Below, piece after piece: positions 16,302 to 25,094 of a stretch of 35,693 nt of DNA. The position numbers and the translations under genes are program-made. Under the pieces are notes generated by a model. It searched no databases. It saw nothing but the letters and a program-made list of their open reading frames with translations, and had not been told where the DNA came from. Each line of letters starts with the position of its first letter. The first letter of the stretch is position 1. The DNA is from Candidatus Tharpella sp. (GTDB lineage: Bacteria > Desulfobacterota > Anaeroferrophillalia > Anaeroferrophillales > Tharpellaceae): assembly GCA_021161425.1 (NCBI GenBank), contig JAGHAQ010000033.1, forward strand, positions 1 through 35,693, read 5' to 3'.

Positions 16302-17696
16302 TCACCACTTACCGGTACGTTTTTCAACGGCTTCAGGGAGCCCCTCAAGGGATGATACAATCGATTTTTCGAACTCCTCTTCGGGAATCTCATAGTCCTG
16401 TAAACGCCCATTAAGATATGCGTCATAACCGGCGAGATCGAGCAGCCCATGACCACTGTAACCAAAGAGTATAACCTTCTCTTTGCCCTCTTCTTTGGCC
16501 TGTTTCGCCTGGCGAATAGTCGCCGCGATAGCGTGGCTGGTTTCCGGCGCGCAGATTGTTCCCTCAGTACGAGCCCACTGTATGGCGGCCGCATAGCACT
16601 CCATCTGGGGAATACTTTCCGGCTGTAAAAGTCCTTCCACTGTAGCCTGACTGACCAGCGGTGCCATACCGTGATAGCGCAGGCCCCCGGCATGCAGCGG
16701 CGGGGCGACAAAGTTATGTCCCAAAGTATACATCGGCAAAAGCGGCGTCATCCCCGAGGTATCACCGAAATCGTAAGCAAAAGGTGCTTTGGTCAGACTC
16801 GGACAGGATTGCGGCTCAACCGGAATAAAGGTAATCTCAGCACCATTAATTTTATCATTGACAAAAGGAAAGGCAAGACCGGCAAAATTACTGCCGCCAC
16901 CGGCACAGCCAATCACGATATCGGGTTTTTTGACCCCGGCCAGGGCCAGCTGCTTCTTGGCCTCAAGACCAATAATTGTCTGGTGCAAAAGGACATGATT
17001 AAGGACGCTGCCGAGAGAGTATTTGGTATCTCCACTCTTATCACTGACGGCCGCCTCAACCGCTTCACTGATCGCCATTCCCAAACTGCCCGGGGTATCA
17101 GGAAATTGTTTGAGAAAACCTCTACCCGCTTCAGTCTCGTTACTGGGGCTGGGGATACAGGTGCCGCCCCAGGTCTCCATCAGGATCTTGCGATAGGGTT
17201 TTTGATCAAAACTGATCCGCACCATGAAAACTTTACACTCCAAGCCAACCAGCGCACATGCATAACAAAGTGCACTGCCCCACTGCCCGGCCCCGGTTTC
17301 GGTGGTCAGGCGCTTGGTTCCAAACTGCTTGTTATACCAAGCCTGAGCCAGAGCCGAATTAGGTTTATGACTACCGGCCGGTGAGGTGCTCTCATCCTTA
17401 TAATAGATCCGAGCCGGGGTTCCCAGGGCTTTTTCGAGTTTTATCGCCCGTTTTAAGGGGGCGGGACGATAGCTGTTCAACAACGCCAGCAACGGTTCCG
17501 GTATATCGACCCAACGATCCTGACACATCTCCTGTTCAATCAGGTTCATAGGAAAGATAGGTGCCATCATCTCCGGAGTCACAAGAGTTCCGTCCGGGGT
17601 CTTTAACGGCTCCATCGGTGATGGCAAGTCAGCCGCCAGATTATACCACTGCCGAGGAATCTCATCATCCCGCAAAACAAATTTCTGTTCAATCAT
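16302..17696 (-). CDS. trpB2: Tryptophan synthase beta-like protein, TrpB2 type
   Basis: The 464-residue PLP enzyme is of the TrpB2 clade, which is longer than TrpB1 (about 400). The start is the ATG at 17696 with GGAGGT 4 bases before it; the in-frame ATG at 17708 lies within the ribosome site. Visible signatures: K-D-E-S-T-S-P-A-G-S-H-K111 with the PLP Lys, TETGAGQWGSA, CAGGGSNFAG for the phosphate, and GYSGHGLLD at the end. TrpB2 condenses indole or O-phosphoserine with serine to tryptophan, often as an indole-salvage enzyme. No trpA lies beside it, which fits this role. Cytosolic. Confidence 0.92.
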   Translation of the reverse strand: MIEQKFVLRDDEIPRQWYNLAADLPSPMEPLKTPDGTLVTPEMMAPIFPMNLIEQEMCQDRWVDIPEPLLALLNSYRPAPLKRAIKLEKALGTPARIYYKDESTSPAGSHKPNSALAQAWYNKQFGTKRLTTETGAGQWGSALCYACALVGLECKVFMVRISFDQKPYRKILMETWGGTCIPSPSNETEAGRGFLKQFPDTPGSLGMAISEAVEAAVSDKSGDTKYSLGSVLNHVLLHQTIIGLEAKKQLALAGVKKPDIVIGCAGGGSNFAGLAFPFVNDKINGAEITFIPVEPQSCPSLTKAPFAYDFGDTSGMTPLLPMYTLGHNFVAPPLHAGGLRYHGMAPLVSQATVEGLLQPESIPQMECYAAAIQWARTEGTICAPETSHAIAATIRQAKQAKEEGKEKVILFGYSGHGLLDLAGYDAYLNGRLQDYEIPEEEFEKSIVSSLEGLPEAVEKRTGKW

Positions 17697-17892
17697 TTTT
17701 ACCTCCACCTTATTTCCGGCTCGGCCGGGTTAGTTAATCAATTTTCAATGGTTTTAGAAACCTAATGATATGCGTCCTCATCGGTCTCCGGCTCCAACAT
17801 TGACCATAGGTATATTGGGTTGTCTTCGCACCTTGAGCGATAGCAAACAAGTGCCCTTGGGGTAGAACGTCTTGAAAAAATTTATCGTCTTT

Positions 17893-19719
17893 TCAATGAG
17901 GCGGGACAAAAAAATTGCGGGCGAGTTTGATCTCGCTAATATATTTCTGTACACCATCGGCCAAGCCTTCGGCAATTTTCTGTCGATAGGCCGCTGTGGC
18001 CAGGCGCTTGGCTTCCATCTTGTTTGAAATAAAAGAGACCTCAACCAGAATACTGGGCATCTGGGCTCCGATCAAGACATAAAATGGCGCCTGTTTGACA
18101 CCCAGATCATTGACATTTTCGTATGACTTCCTCAATCTTTTTACCAGTGACTGCTGCACGCAACCGGCCAAGCGACTCGACTCCTTGATTTTGGAGTTCT
18201 GCATGAGGTCGTTGAGAATCGACTGCAATTGGCCGATATTCTTGGTCGAGGTCGCATTTTCCAAAGCCGCCAGTTCCATCGCCTCTTTGTCGGTTGAAAG
18301 ATTAAGAAAATAGGTTTCAACTCCATGTACCCGACGGTTACGACTGGCATTAGCATGAATCGAGATGAAAAGATCCGCTTTTTTGGTATTGGCAACCACG
18401 GTTCTCTCCTCCAGGGGAAGAAATCGATCTCTATCTCTCGTGGTTACAACCCGACATTTAAGTTGATCCTGCAAAACCACCTTCAACCTTTGCGTAATGT
18501 CAAGAACAACATCCTTCTCTTTGCTCCCTCCCGCCGACAGAGCCCCCGGATCTTTACCACCATGGCCGGCATCAATTACAATAGTCCCGACCCCAAGCCC
18601 TAGCTGCTGTGCCAGACTCGGAATCCCGGGTTTTTCTACTTTTCTTGACGGGTCGGGCTTGCCCCTCTTCTTTCTGGCCTTTTTATAGTCGCCCCCGATT
18701 ACATCAATAACAATTCGGGGAGGATGACTCAAAGCAAAGATTTTGTAATGATCAATGTCGGCAACATGAACAACGGCTCGCACCGTACGTGTGTTGAATT
18801 GGGAAACCTTAACCCGTTGCAGGATACCATCATTAATCGGCACCTCCTTAGTAATTTCCGGAATCATGGCATCTGCCAGGTTCAGATAGATCGATTTGGT
18901 TTTTTTACTGTTATGTCTGTCTTTGAGGATACCCTTGGTAAATTCTGTCTCCCGGTCAAGGTCGATGACAACCCGGGTATAGGTTGGCGATGACCAATAA
19001 CGCAGATCAAGAACCCGGGAAAGCCCTTTCAGATTGAGCTTTTTGACTTTTACAACTCGGTCAACCGGTTTACGGCTGCCGCCTTGCCGATATTGCTCCT
19101 TGGTTACCTTAGTTTTTTTTCTCGGAATCCGGTTTTGATTGACCCTCTTTTGGGTTTTAGGAGGGCTTAAATCCTGAAGACTGGCCCGAGTTCTTTCCCG
19201 CATATCAGATTCAGGAAAATCCTGTAGCAGAAGCTGCCATTGTTCCCGGGCTTTTTTCTCATCATTTAATTTGAGGGATATCGCTCCAAGATTGTAGAGA
19301 GCATCATCAGCCAGACGACTCTGGGCATAACCCTTAAGCAGCATTTTATAGCGTCTTGCCGCCTGTTGCAGATCGGATGACCAATCGGAGTAGTTATAGA
19401 GCGAGGTGTAAAGGCCGGCAGCCAGATAAAGTGCGTCATCCGCCCTTTTGCTGCGTGGATAGTTTCGGGCCAAGCCATCAAAATCCTTAATCAAAGCTTC
19501 CCATTGACGGCGCTGGCCCCACCCCTTAGGGTTTGCCATAAAACGATTATAACGCGCTTTTACCTCATTGTAGCTCTTCTCAACCGGCAGTTCGTCAACA
19601 GCACCGAAAAGAACACCGGCACTGGCAAATCCCGACATTAAGACAATGATAAAAACAATCAGTAATTTTTTTGAGCCGATGCGGTAAACAAGCAAAGGAT
19701 TAAAGTCCATTAACACCAT
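17893..19719 (-). CDS. N-acetylmuramoyl-L-alanine amidase with TPR-like and AMIN domains (AmiC-like)
   Basis: Encodes 608 residues. A membrane segment or signal (about residues 17-41) leads to TPR-like helical repeats (residues 60-180, with ALYLAAGLY and ALYNLGAIS), a basic linker, an AMIN septal-targeting domain (about 230-340: RVLDLRYWSSPTYTRVVIDL ... PPRIVIDV) and the amidase_3 catalytic domain (about 375-600). Zinc ligands are seen in V-I-D-A-G-H-G-G, K-E-K-D (Glu), S-I-H-A-N, and the catalytic Glu in I-L-V-E-V-S-F. The enzyme cleaves the lactyl-peptide bond during cell separation. Starts at 19719, 19716 and 19710 are all possible. It follows the nuo operon terminator by about 90 bases. 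Confidence 0.93.
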   Translation of the reverse strand: MVLMDFNPLLVYRIGSKKLLIVFIIVLMSGFASAGVLFGAVDELPVEKSYNEVKARYNRFMANPKGWGQRRQWEALIKDFDGLARNYPRSKRADDALYLAAGLYTSLYNYSDWSSDLQQAARRYKMLLKGYAQSRLADDALYNLGAISLKLNDEKKAREQWQLLLQDFPESDMRERTRASLQDLSPPKTQKRVNQNRIPRKKTKVTKEQYRQGGSRKPVDRVVKVKKLNLKGLSRVLDLRYWSSPTYTRVVIDLDRETEFTKGILKDRHNSKKTKSIYLNLADAMIPEITKEVPINDGILQRVKVSQFNTRTVRAVVHVADIDHYKIFALSHPPRIVIDVIGGDYKKARKKRGKPDPSRKVEKPGIPSLAQQLGLGVGTIVIDAGHGGKDPGALSAGGSKEKDVVLDITQRLKVVLQDQLKCRVVTTRDRDRFLPLEERTVVANTKKADLFISIHANASRNRRVHGVETYFLNLSTDKEAMELAALENATSTKNIGQLQSILNDLMQNSKIKESSRLAGCVQQSLVKRLRKSYENVNDLGVKQAPFYVLIGAQMPSILVEVSFISNKMEAKRLATAAYRQKIAEGLADGVQKYISEIKLARNFFVPPH

Positions 19720-19810
19720 TTATATTGAGAATCTGAGAGAGCTGAGTCCTACAGCAGACCCCTTTAGCACAAAACCGGAACCGTTTTCAACCATTCTTGA
19801 GCAAAATGCA

Positions 19811-19840
19811 TAAAAAAAGGGCAGTTAGAACTGCCCTTTT
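19811..19840 (-). terminator. Rho-independent terminator of the nuo operon
   Basis: On the minus strand AAAAGGGCAGTT, short loop, AACTGCCCTTTTTTT is a classic stem plus U-run, 30 bases after the nuoN stop. Confidence 0.9.
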
Positions 19841-19869
19841 AGACCCATAATTTTTATCAGAGTGGCCCT

Positions 19870-21291
19870 TTACAAAAGTGCTGCCACGGCCTGGTCAGCC
19901 AGATTCATCAAACCCTGCGGCATGATACCAACAATAATAATTGCAAGAATCAAGAAAGCGCCAAAGACTTTGGCTCCGAAACCCAGCTGCAGAGCCTGAA
20001 CTTCCCCTTCTTCCCCCTGACAATAGACCGCCCGCGCCATCTTCAAATAGTAAAATGCCGAAACTGAGGCATTGACCATGGCGATCACGACCAAACCATA
20101 AAAACCTTTTTCCAAGGCGGCGGTAAAGATAACAAATTTACCGGTAAAACCGACCGTCGGCGGGATACCGGCCATCCCGAAAGCCCCGACAGCCAGGGTA
20201 AAGGCCAGTACCGGTGAACGCCGATACAGACCTTTGAGACCCGCAAATGTGATATTCTCACCCCGCGGAGCAATATAATAGATGACCATGAAGCAGGCCA
20301 GATTCATCAGGACGTAACCGGCAATATAGTAGATCACCGCCGCCATTCCCAATTGATTTCCACATAAAAGACCAACCATCATATAGCCGGCATGAGCGAT
20401 ACTCGAGTAGGCCAATAAGCGTTTGATATCATCCTGAACTAAAGCCGCAAGATTACCGAAGGTCATGGAGAGAACCGCGATAACCACGAGAACCCAGGTA
20501 AACTCGGTTATTCCAGTTCCAGTCATACTGACCAAGCGTATCAACAGAGCGACAGCACCGATTTTCGGCAGGGTCGCAATAAAGGTGGTAGTCTCATTGG
20601 AAGCCCCCTGATAGATATCCGGGGTCCAGGCATGCATCGGAAACATCGCCAGTTTATAGAAAAAACTGCATAGCATTAAGACCATGCCGATTACGGCCAT
20701 CGGCTGATCCATCATTTTCGGCAACTGGATACTGATTTCATTAAGATAGGTAGTATGGGTCAGACCGAAAATATAGCTTAATCCAAACAGTGAGATTCCG
20801 GTTGCCACAGCTCCAAACAACACATATTTGATACCCGCCTCAACCTCACTGCGGCGGCCTTCGCCGCGCCTAAAGGAGATCACGACATAGAGGGCATAGG
20901 AGGAAATTTCGAGGCAGACAAGAATGGTCAACAGTTCAACCGCACTGCTCATCATGACCAGGCCTAAGGCGCTCAATGTGAGGAAGAGATAGAACTCATT
21001 CTGCATCTCCTCTTCAATGCCACTCAGACCGCGACACATAAAGAAAACCAGAAAAAGTCCGCCGCATAAAAGAAATTTTATTAATTGAGAAAGGCCGTCA
21101 ACCTGATATGCCCCTACAAAAAGGGTGCCTGTAGCACAGAAACTGAGTACTGTCGCGACCAGAGCCAGAAAAGCGCCGACCAGAGTCATACTGGTTAAGG
21201 CTGTACCCTGTATCTTTTTCAATGATGCGGCGAAAAGAACCAGCACCATGACAATCAGAACAAGTTCAGGAAGAATGAGCATTACTTGCAT
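19870..21291 (-). CDS. nuoN: NADH-quinone oxidoreductase subunit N
   Basis: Encodes 473 residues from ATG 21291 (GCAGGT upstream; a TTG at 21306 is in frame but less likely). About 14 membrane helices, antiporter-like. Shows the TM5 Glu (LTILVCLEISSYALY), the TM7 Lys (FFYKLAMFPMHAWTPDIYQGA), and the TM8 Lys region (TLPKIGAVALLIR). NuoN is one of the proton-pumping subunits of complex I. Last gene of the operon, 76 bases after nuoM, followed by the terminator. Confidence 0.95.
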   Translation of the reverse strand: MQVMLILPELVLIVMVLVLFAASLKKIQGTALTSMTLVGAFLALVATVLSFCATGTLFVGAYQVDGLSQLIKFLLCGGLFLVFFMCRGLSGIEEEMQNEFYLFLTLSALGLVMMSSAVELLTILVCLEISSYALYVVISFRRGEGRRSEVEAGIKYVLFGAVATGISLFGLSYIFGLTHTTYLNEISIQLPKMMDQPMAVIGMVLMLCSFFYKLAMFPMHAWTPDIYQGASNETTTFIATLPKIGAVALLIRLVSMTGTGITEFTWVLVVIAVLSMTFGNLAALVQDDIKRLLAYSSIAHAGYMMVGLLCGNQLGMAAVIYYIAGYVLMNLACFMVIYYIAPRGENITFAGLKGLYRRSPVLAFTLAVGAFGMAGIPPTVGFTGKFVIFTAALEKGFYGLVVIAMVNASVSAFYYLKMARAVYCQGEEGEVQALQLGFGAKVFGAFLILAIIIVGIMPQGLMNLADQAVAALL

Positions 21292-21366
21292 TTTATTTAC
21301 CTGCAATTAAATATCAACAACGATATTGATAATAGATATAACCGTTATTTTGAGCACCAAGCAAAC

Positions 21367-22977
21367 CTAAAAGATCATAATTTGTTTGAACCAGCTGCCC
21401 AACTCAAGCAGGGCATGATGACCGGCATGGGGATCAACCGGCACAGTCGCTCCACCAGCTGAGAGCTGCTGGAGCAGATGGACCACACTGGCATCCATGA
21501 TCTTCAAGAGCGGAGTCGGATAGAGGCCGATCCAGAAAACAAAAAAAGTGAGCACCACAACCATCGAAATTTCACGGAAATTAAGATCGGTCAGGGCGTG
21601 ACCATGATTTCCTTCCTCAGCTTCGTCATGATGGTGACCATGACCATCGGAATTGTGCCAGACCATGCGTTGCAGCAATCTCAACATATAAGCGGCGGCC
21701 AGAATCGCCCCGGGGATCGCCAAGAAACCAACCAGAGTACTCTTTTTGAATGCCCCGAGCAGAACCAGAAACTCCCCGACAAAACTGTTGGTTCCGGGAA
21801 AAGCCAGAGATGAAAGACAAAAGATACCAAGAAAAGTGACATATATAGGAATCATCATCCCCAGCGCCGAGTTGTCGGCAATCTCACGGCTATGAGTTCT
21901 CTCATAGATCATTCCAACCATAATAAAGAGACCACCGGTGGTAATTCCGTGGTTGATCATCTGCAGGATGGCGCCTTTTAAGCCCTGATCATTGAGCAGA
22001 AAAATACCCAGGGTGACAAAACCCATGTGACCGACACTGGAGTAGGCAATCAGTTTTTTAATATCGGTCTGCCCCAAAGCCAGGTAACCACCAAAGATAA
22101 TCGAGATCAACGATAAGGCGATCAGGTAGGGCATGCAGTAAAGGGTTGCGGCCGGGGCCATCGGCAGGCAGAATCGCAGAAAACCATAGCCCCCCATTTT
22201 CAAGAGGATACTGGCCAAAATGACACTACCGGCAGTCGGCGCCTCAACATGGGCGGCCGGAAGCCAGGTATGAAACGGATACATCGGAACCTTAATCGCA
22301 AAAGCTAAGGCACAAGCCAGAAAAATCCACATTTGATAGGCGAAAGAGTACTCCTGATCCATCAAGGCCGGAATAAAGAAGGTTCCTGTTTTAATATAGA
22401 GGGCAACGATCGCCACCAGCAGAAAGACACTGCCGCAGAGGGTATAAAGAAAAAACTTGACCGAGGCGTAATCCTTGCGGGCTCCGCCCCAGACCGCGAT
22501 CAACAGAAACATGGGAATCAGCATCGCTTCCCAGAAGATATAGAAGAGCACCGTGTTAAGGCTGATGAAGACGCCGATCATGGCGGTCTCCATAATTAAT
22601 ACAACAAATATAAATTCCCCTAAGCGCTTGGCTATATAACGCCAGGAGCAGAGGATACAAAAAGGCATGATAAAGGTCGTAAGCAAAGCCAAAAGCACAC
22701 TGATACCATCAACCCCAACCACATAGTTGAGTTTGAGCAAAGAAAACCAGGGTCTTAATTCAGCAAACTGATATTTGGCCGTATGCAGGTCGAAACAGGT
22801 GTAGAGCGGAAGCGAGAGAACAAAGGTCACCAGGGTCACCAGCAAGCCGAAAACCTTGAGGCGCAGTTCATCCTTGATCAAGAGGCTGATCAAGGCTCCA
22901 ACCAGTGGAACCAGCATAATCACCGAAAGAACCGGATAGCTCAGCGTGTTGAGGATCAGATATTTTTCCATGTGCAT
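21367..22977 (-). CDS. nuoM: NADH-quinone oxidoreductase subunit M
   Basis: The 536-residue antiporter-like subunit has the NuoM signatures: FIFWEAMLIPMFLLIAVWGG with the TM5 Glu, FAIKVPMYPFHTWLPAAHVE with the TM7 Lys, ILLKMGGYGFLRF with the TM8 Lys, and AYSSVGHMGFVTLG. A His-rich loop (HNSDGHGHHHDEAEEGNHGH) near residues 435-460 is an addition that may bind metal. Start at 22977, or at the Met two codons later. It lies between the larger NuoL/MrpD-like gene and nuoN, in the usual L-M-N order. Confidence 0.96.
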   Translation of the reverse strand: MHMEKYLILNTLSYPVLSVIMLVPLVGALISLLIKDELRLKVFGLLVTLVTFVLSLPLYTCFDLHTAKYQFAELRPWFSLLKLNYVVGVDGISVLLALLTTFIMPFCILCSWRYIAKRLGEFIFVVLIMETAMIGVFISLNTVLFYIFWEAMLIPMFLLIAVWGGARKDYASVKFFLYTLCGSVFLLVAIVALYIKTGTFFIPALMDQEYSFAYQMWIFLACALAFAIKVPMYPFHTWLPAAHVEAPTAGSVILASILLKMGGYGFLRFCLPMAPAATLYCMPYLIALSLISIIFGGYLALGQTDIKKLIAYSSVGHMGFVTLGIFLLNDQGLKGAILQMINHGITTGGLFIMVGMIYERTHSREIADNSALGMMIPIYVTFLGIFCLSSLAFPGTNSFVGEFLVLLGAFKKSTLVGFLAIPGAILAAAYMLRLLQRMVWHNSDGHGHHHDEAEEGNHGHALTDLNFREISMVVVLTFFVFWIGLYPTPLLKIMDASVVHLLQQLSAGGATVPVDPHAGHHALLELGSWFKQIMIF

Positions 22978-23068
22978 AATCGAATTCTCTAGACTAGAAA
23001 ATCATTAAATATCTAGGTAAAACCGGCGACTTCCAGATTCGGAGTTTGTCGTCGAAATTTTAAAACCT

Positions 23069-24835
23069 TTACAGAAAAATGACGACCAGCAGAACAATCA
23101 TCAGAGCGGCGACTGCACCACCGACATACTGCTGAATCTTACCGGTCTGCAGGGTCCGCATCTTATCACCGCCTTGAACCACGCCTTTAGCGGAACCATC
23201 AACGGCCCAGTCGATACCCTCCCAGTCAAACCAGGAGAGAGCTTTGGCCACGGCCTTGGTAAAACGCAAACCAACGGTTTGATAAACTTCACCAACCCAA
23301 TCATTGGCGATACTGATCGGTTTACAGGCAACCCACATAAAAACCAGTGCCCCTTTACGGTAAAACCAGTCGACATCAAGATTGCTCTTGGGCTCGGGGT
23401 GCAGATATTTGACCATCAGGTAGAACCCAAGACCAGTAAAGCCCAAAATTTGCAGGGTTTCAGAGAGATGATAGGCGGTATAGGGGTGGTAGTGCACCGG
23501 GAAAGGGAGCATCCTATACAGGTATTCAGGATAGATCCCCAGAAAGATACACATGAATGAGGCAAAGATCATCGCCAGATTCATATTCCAGGGGGCCTCT
23601 TTAGCTTTAACCCCGGAGTCCTTGCCGAACCAGATGAAGTAAGGCAGCTTAATGCCAACCGAAAGAAAGGTTCCGACGGCGGCCAAGCTCAACATAATCA
23701 TGATAAAAATGCGATGGTCGGCGCCGGCTGCGGCAATAATCATCGACTTACTGATAAAACCGCTGGTCAGCGGAAAACCGGAGATCGCAATCCCACCAAT
23801 TACAGTAAAGGTCAAAGCCCATGGCATTCTTTTATAGAGACCACCAAGCTCGTTGAGTTTTGACTTACCAGTCATCTCGAGGACAGCGCCGACTCCCATG
23901 AAAAGCAGGGCTTTGTAGAGAATATGAGCATACGCGTGAGCACAGGCCCCATTGACGGCCATGGCGGTACCGATACCGATACCGCAGACCATGTAACCGA
24001 CCTGGCTGACAATATGGTAGGCCAGAATCCGGCGCGCGTCATTTTCAATGACGGCGTAACCGACTCCGTAAAGGGTCATGATGGCTCCCATAATGGCCAG
24101 CATTTCAAATCCGGGGAAGGCGCGGGCCAGAACATAGACCGCCGTTTTGGTCGTAAAGGCACACATGAAAACCGCCCCAGTCACAGTCGCTTCGGGATAG
24201 GCATCGGGGAGCCAGGCGTGAATCGGTGGAACTGCAGCGTTGAGCATAAAGCCAATCATAATCAGATAGTCAGCCGTGGTCGCACCGTTCACAGCAATCT
24301 GCGTAAAACTTAAATCGTGGCAATTCTGATAACGAAGAAATATACCGGCTAAAAGAATCAGGCCACCAGCTGTATGCACCAGCAGATAACGGTAACCGGC
24401 TTCGATCGAACGTTTACGTTTGCGATACCAGATCAAAAAGGTTGAGGCAAAAGCCATCAACTCCCAGAAGATAAAGATTGTCAGGTAATCCCCGGCTAAA
24501 GTCGTCCCCAGAGAACCGGCGACATAGAGAAAAGCCGCAATATGGTGGCCGGTCTCTTTGACATGCAGACAGTAGATCGCCCCGATTAAGGCCATCAGGG
24601 TAAAGACATGGAGAAAGACATAGGTCAATTTATCAACCCTACCGAAGACCAGCTCAAAACCCATGAAGTTGCAAATGCCAAAACTTTCTGGAAGGTTATG
24701 AATCTGCCAAAAAGCCAACAAGGGCACTGCCAGCAAAATAACCTTCTGCATTTTGAAGCGGGTAAAAATCGGCAGTAACAACGCTCCCAGAATAAAATAG
24801 GAGGCCGGATGAAGAAAAATCGTACTACTCATCAT
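23069..24835 (-). CDS. NuoL-position MrpD-like proton-translocating subunit with NuoL-type C-terminal helix
   Basis: Encodes 588 residues from ATG 24835; the ATGATGAGTAG there overlaps the stop of the 89-residue gene, showing translational coupling, and GAGGA precedes it. The N-terminal 430 residues resemble MrpD-type antiporter proteins (FIFWELMAFAS, PPIHAWLPDAYPEA, FTTKTAVYVLARA). The C-terminal 150 residues run like the lateral-helix end of NuoL (DWAVDGSAKGV, LQTGKIQQYV, then a final membrane helix). The Lys expected before the PxHxWLP motif in TM7 is Asn (MLNAAVPPIHAWLP), so its ion path may differ. Role in complex I is inferred from operon position. Confidence 0.85.
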   Translation of the reverse strand: MMSSTIFLHPASYFILGALLLPIFTRFKMQKVILLAVPLLAFWQIHNLPESFGICNFMGFELVFGRVDKLTYVFLHVFTLMALIGAIYCLHVKETGHHIAAFLYVAGSLGTTLAGDYLTIFIFWELMAFASTFLIWYRKRKRSIEAGYRYLLVHTAGGLILLAGIFLRYQNCHDLSFTQIAVNGATTADYLIMIGFMLNAAVPPIHAWLPDAYPEATVTGAVFMCAFTTKTAVYVLARAFPGFEMLAIMGAIMTLYGVGYAVIENDARRILAYHIVSQVGYMVCGIGIGTAMAVNGACAHAYAHILYKALLFMGVGAVLEMTGKSKLNELGGLYKRMPWALTFTVIGGIAISGFPLTSGFISKSMIIAAAGADHRIFIMIMLSLAAVGTFLSVGIKLPYFIWFGKDSGVKAKEAPWNMNLAMIFASFMCIFLGIYPEYLYRMLPFPVHYHPYTAYHLSETLQILGFTGLGFYLMVKYLHPEPKSNLDVDWFYRKGALVFMWVACKPISIANDWVGEVYQTVGLRFTKAVAKALSWFDWEGIDWAVDGSAKGVVQGGDKMRTLQTGKIQQYVGGAVAALMIVLLVVIFL

Positions 24836-25094
24836 TATCTGAATCCTCGCTATCGTAGAAATCTTCACGCTGGGCGAGCCAGACATGGGAGAGTCCCTTG
24901 CAGAAAACGATCATTCCCAGACAGCCCAAGATCGTAAAAAGGGCCCAAAAACCGATAACCGAATCACCCCAGAAATGGGGGTGATGTCTTACAACCAGGA
25001 AATCGAAGAGTAAAGTCCCCAGAAGACAGCTAAAGAATACCCACTTTAAGACTTTCGCATGAGCCTGCAGATAACTTAAAATTTGCGCCATCAT
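24825..25094 (-). CDS. Small two-helix membrane protein inside complex I operon
   Basis: Encodes 89 residues. Its ATG overlaps the stop of the preceding MrpD-like gene (ATGA) and its own stop overlaps the next start, so it is translated in the operon. Two helices (about residues 17-35 and 45-65) are separated by R-H-H-P-H-F-W-G, and the tail is acidic (DFYDSEDSDNDE). It matches no standard Nuo subunit I know. It could be an accessory subunit that spaces the two antiporter-like proteins. Family unrecognised. Confidence 0.75.
   Translation of the reverse strand: MMAQILSYLQAHAKVLKWVFFSCLLGTLLFDFLVVRHHPHFWGDSVIGFWALFTILGCLGMIVFCKGLSHVWLAQREDFYDSEDSDNDE

Noticed and set aside
16671-17384. 237-codon plus-strand frame opposite trpB2
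   Set aside because: It lies fully inside trpB2 on the other strand and has no ribosome site or domain; it is a shadow of a GC-patterned gene.
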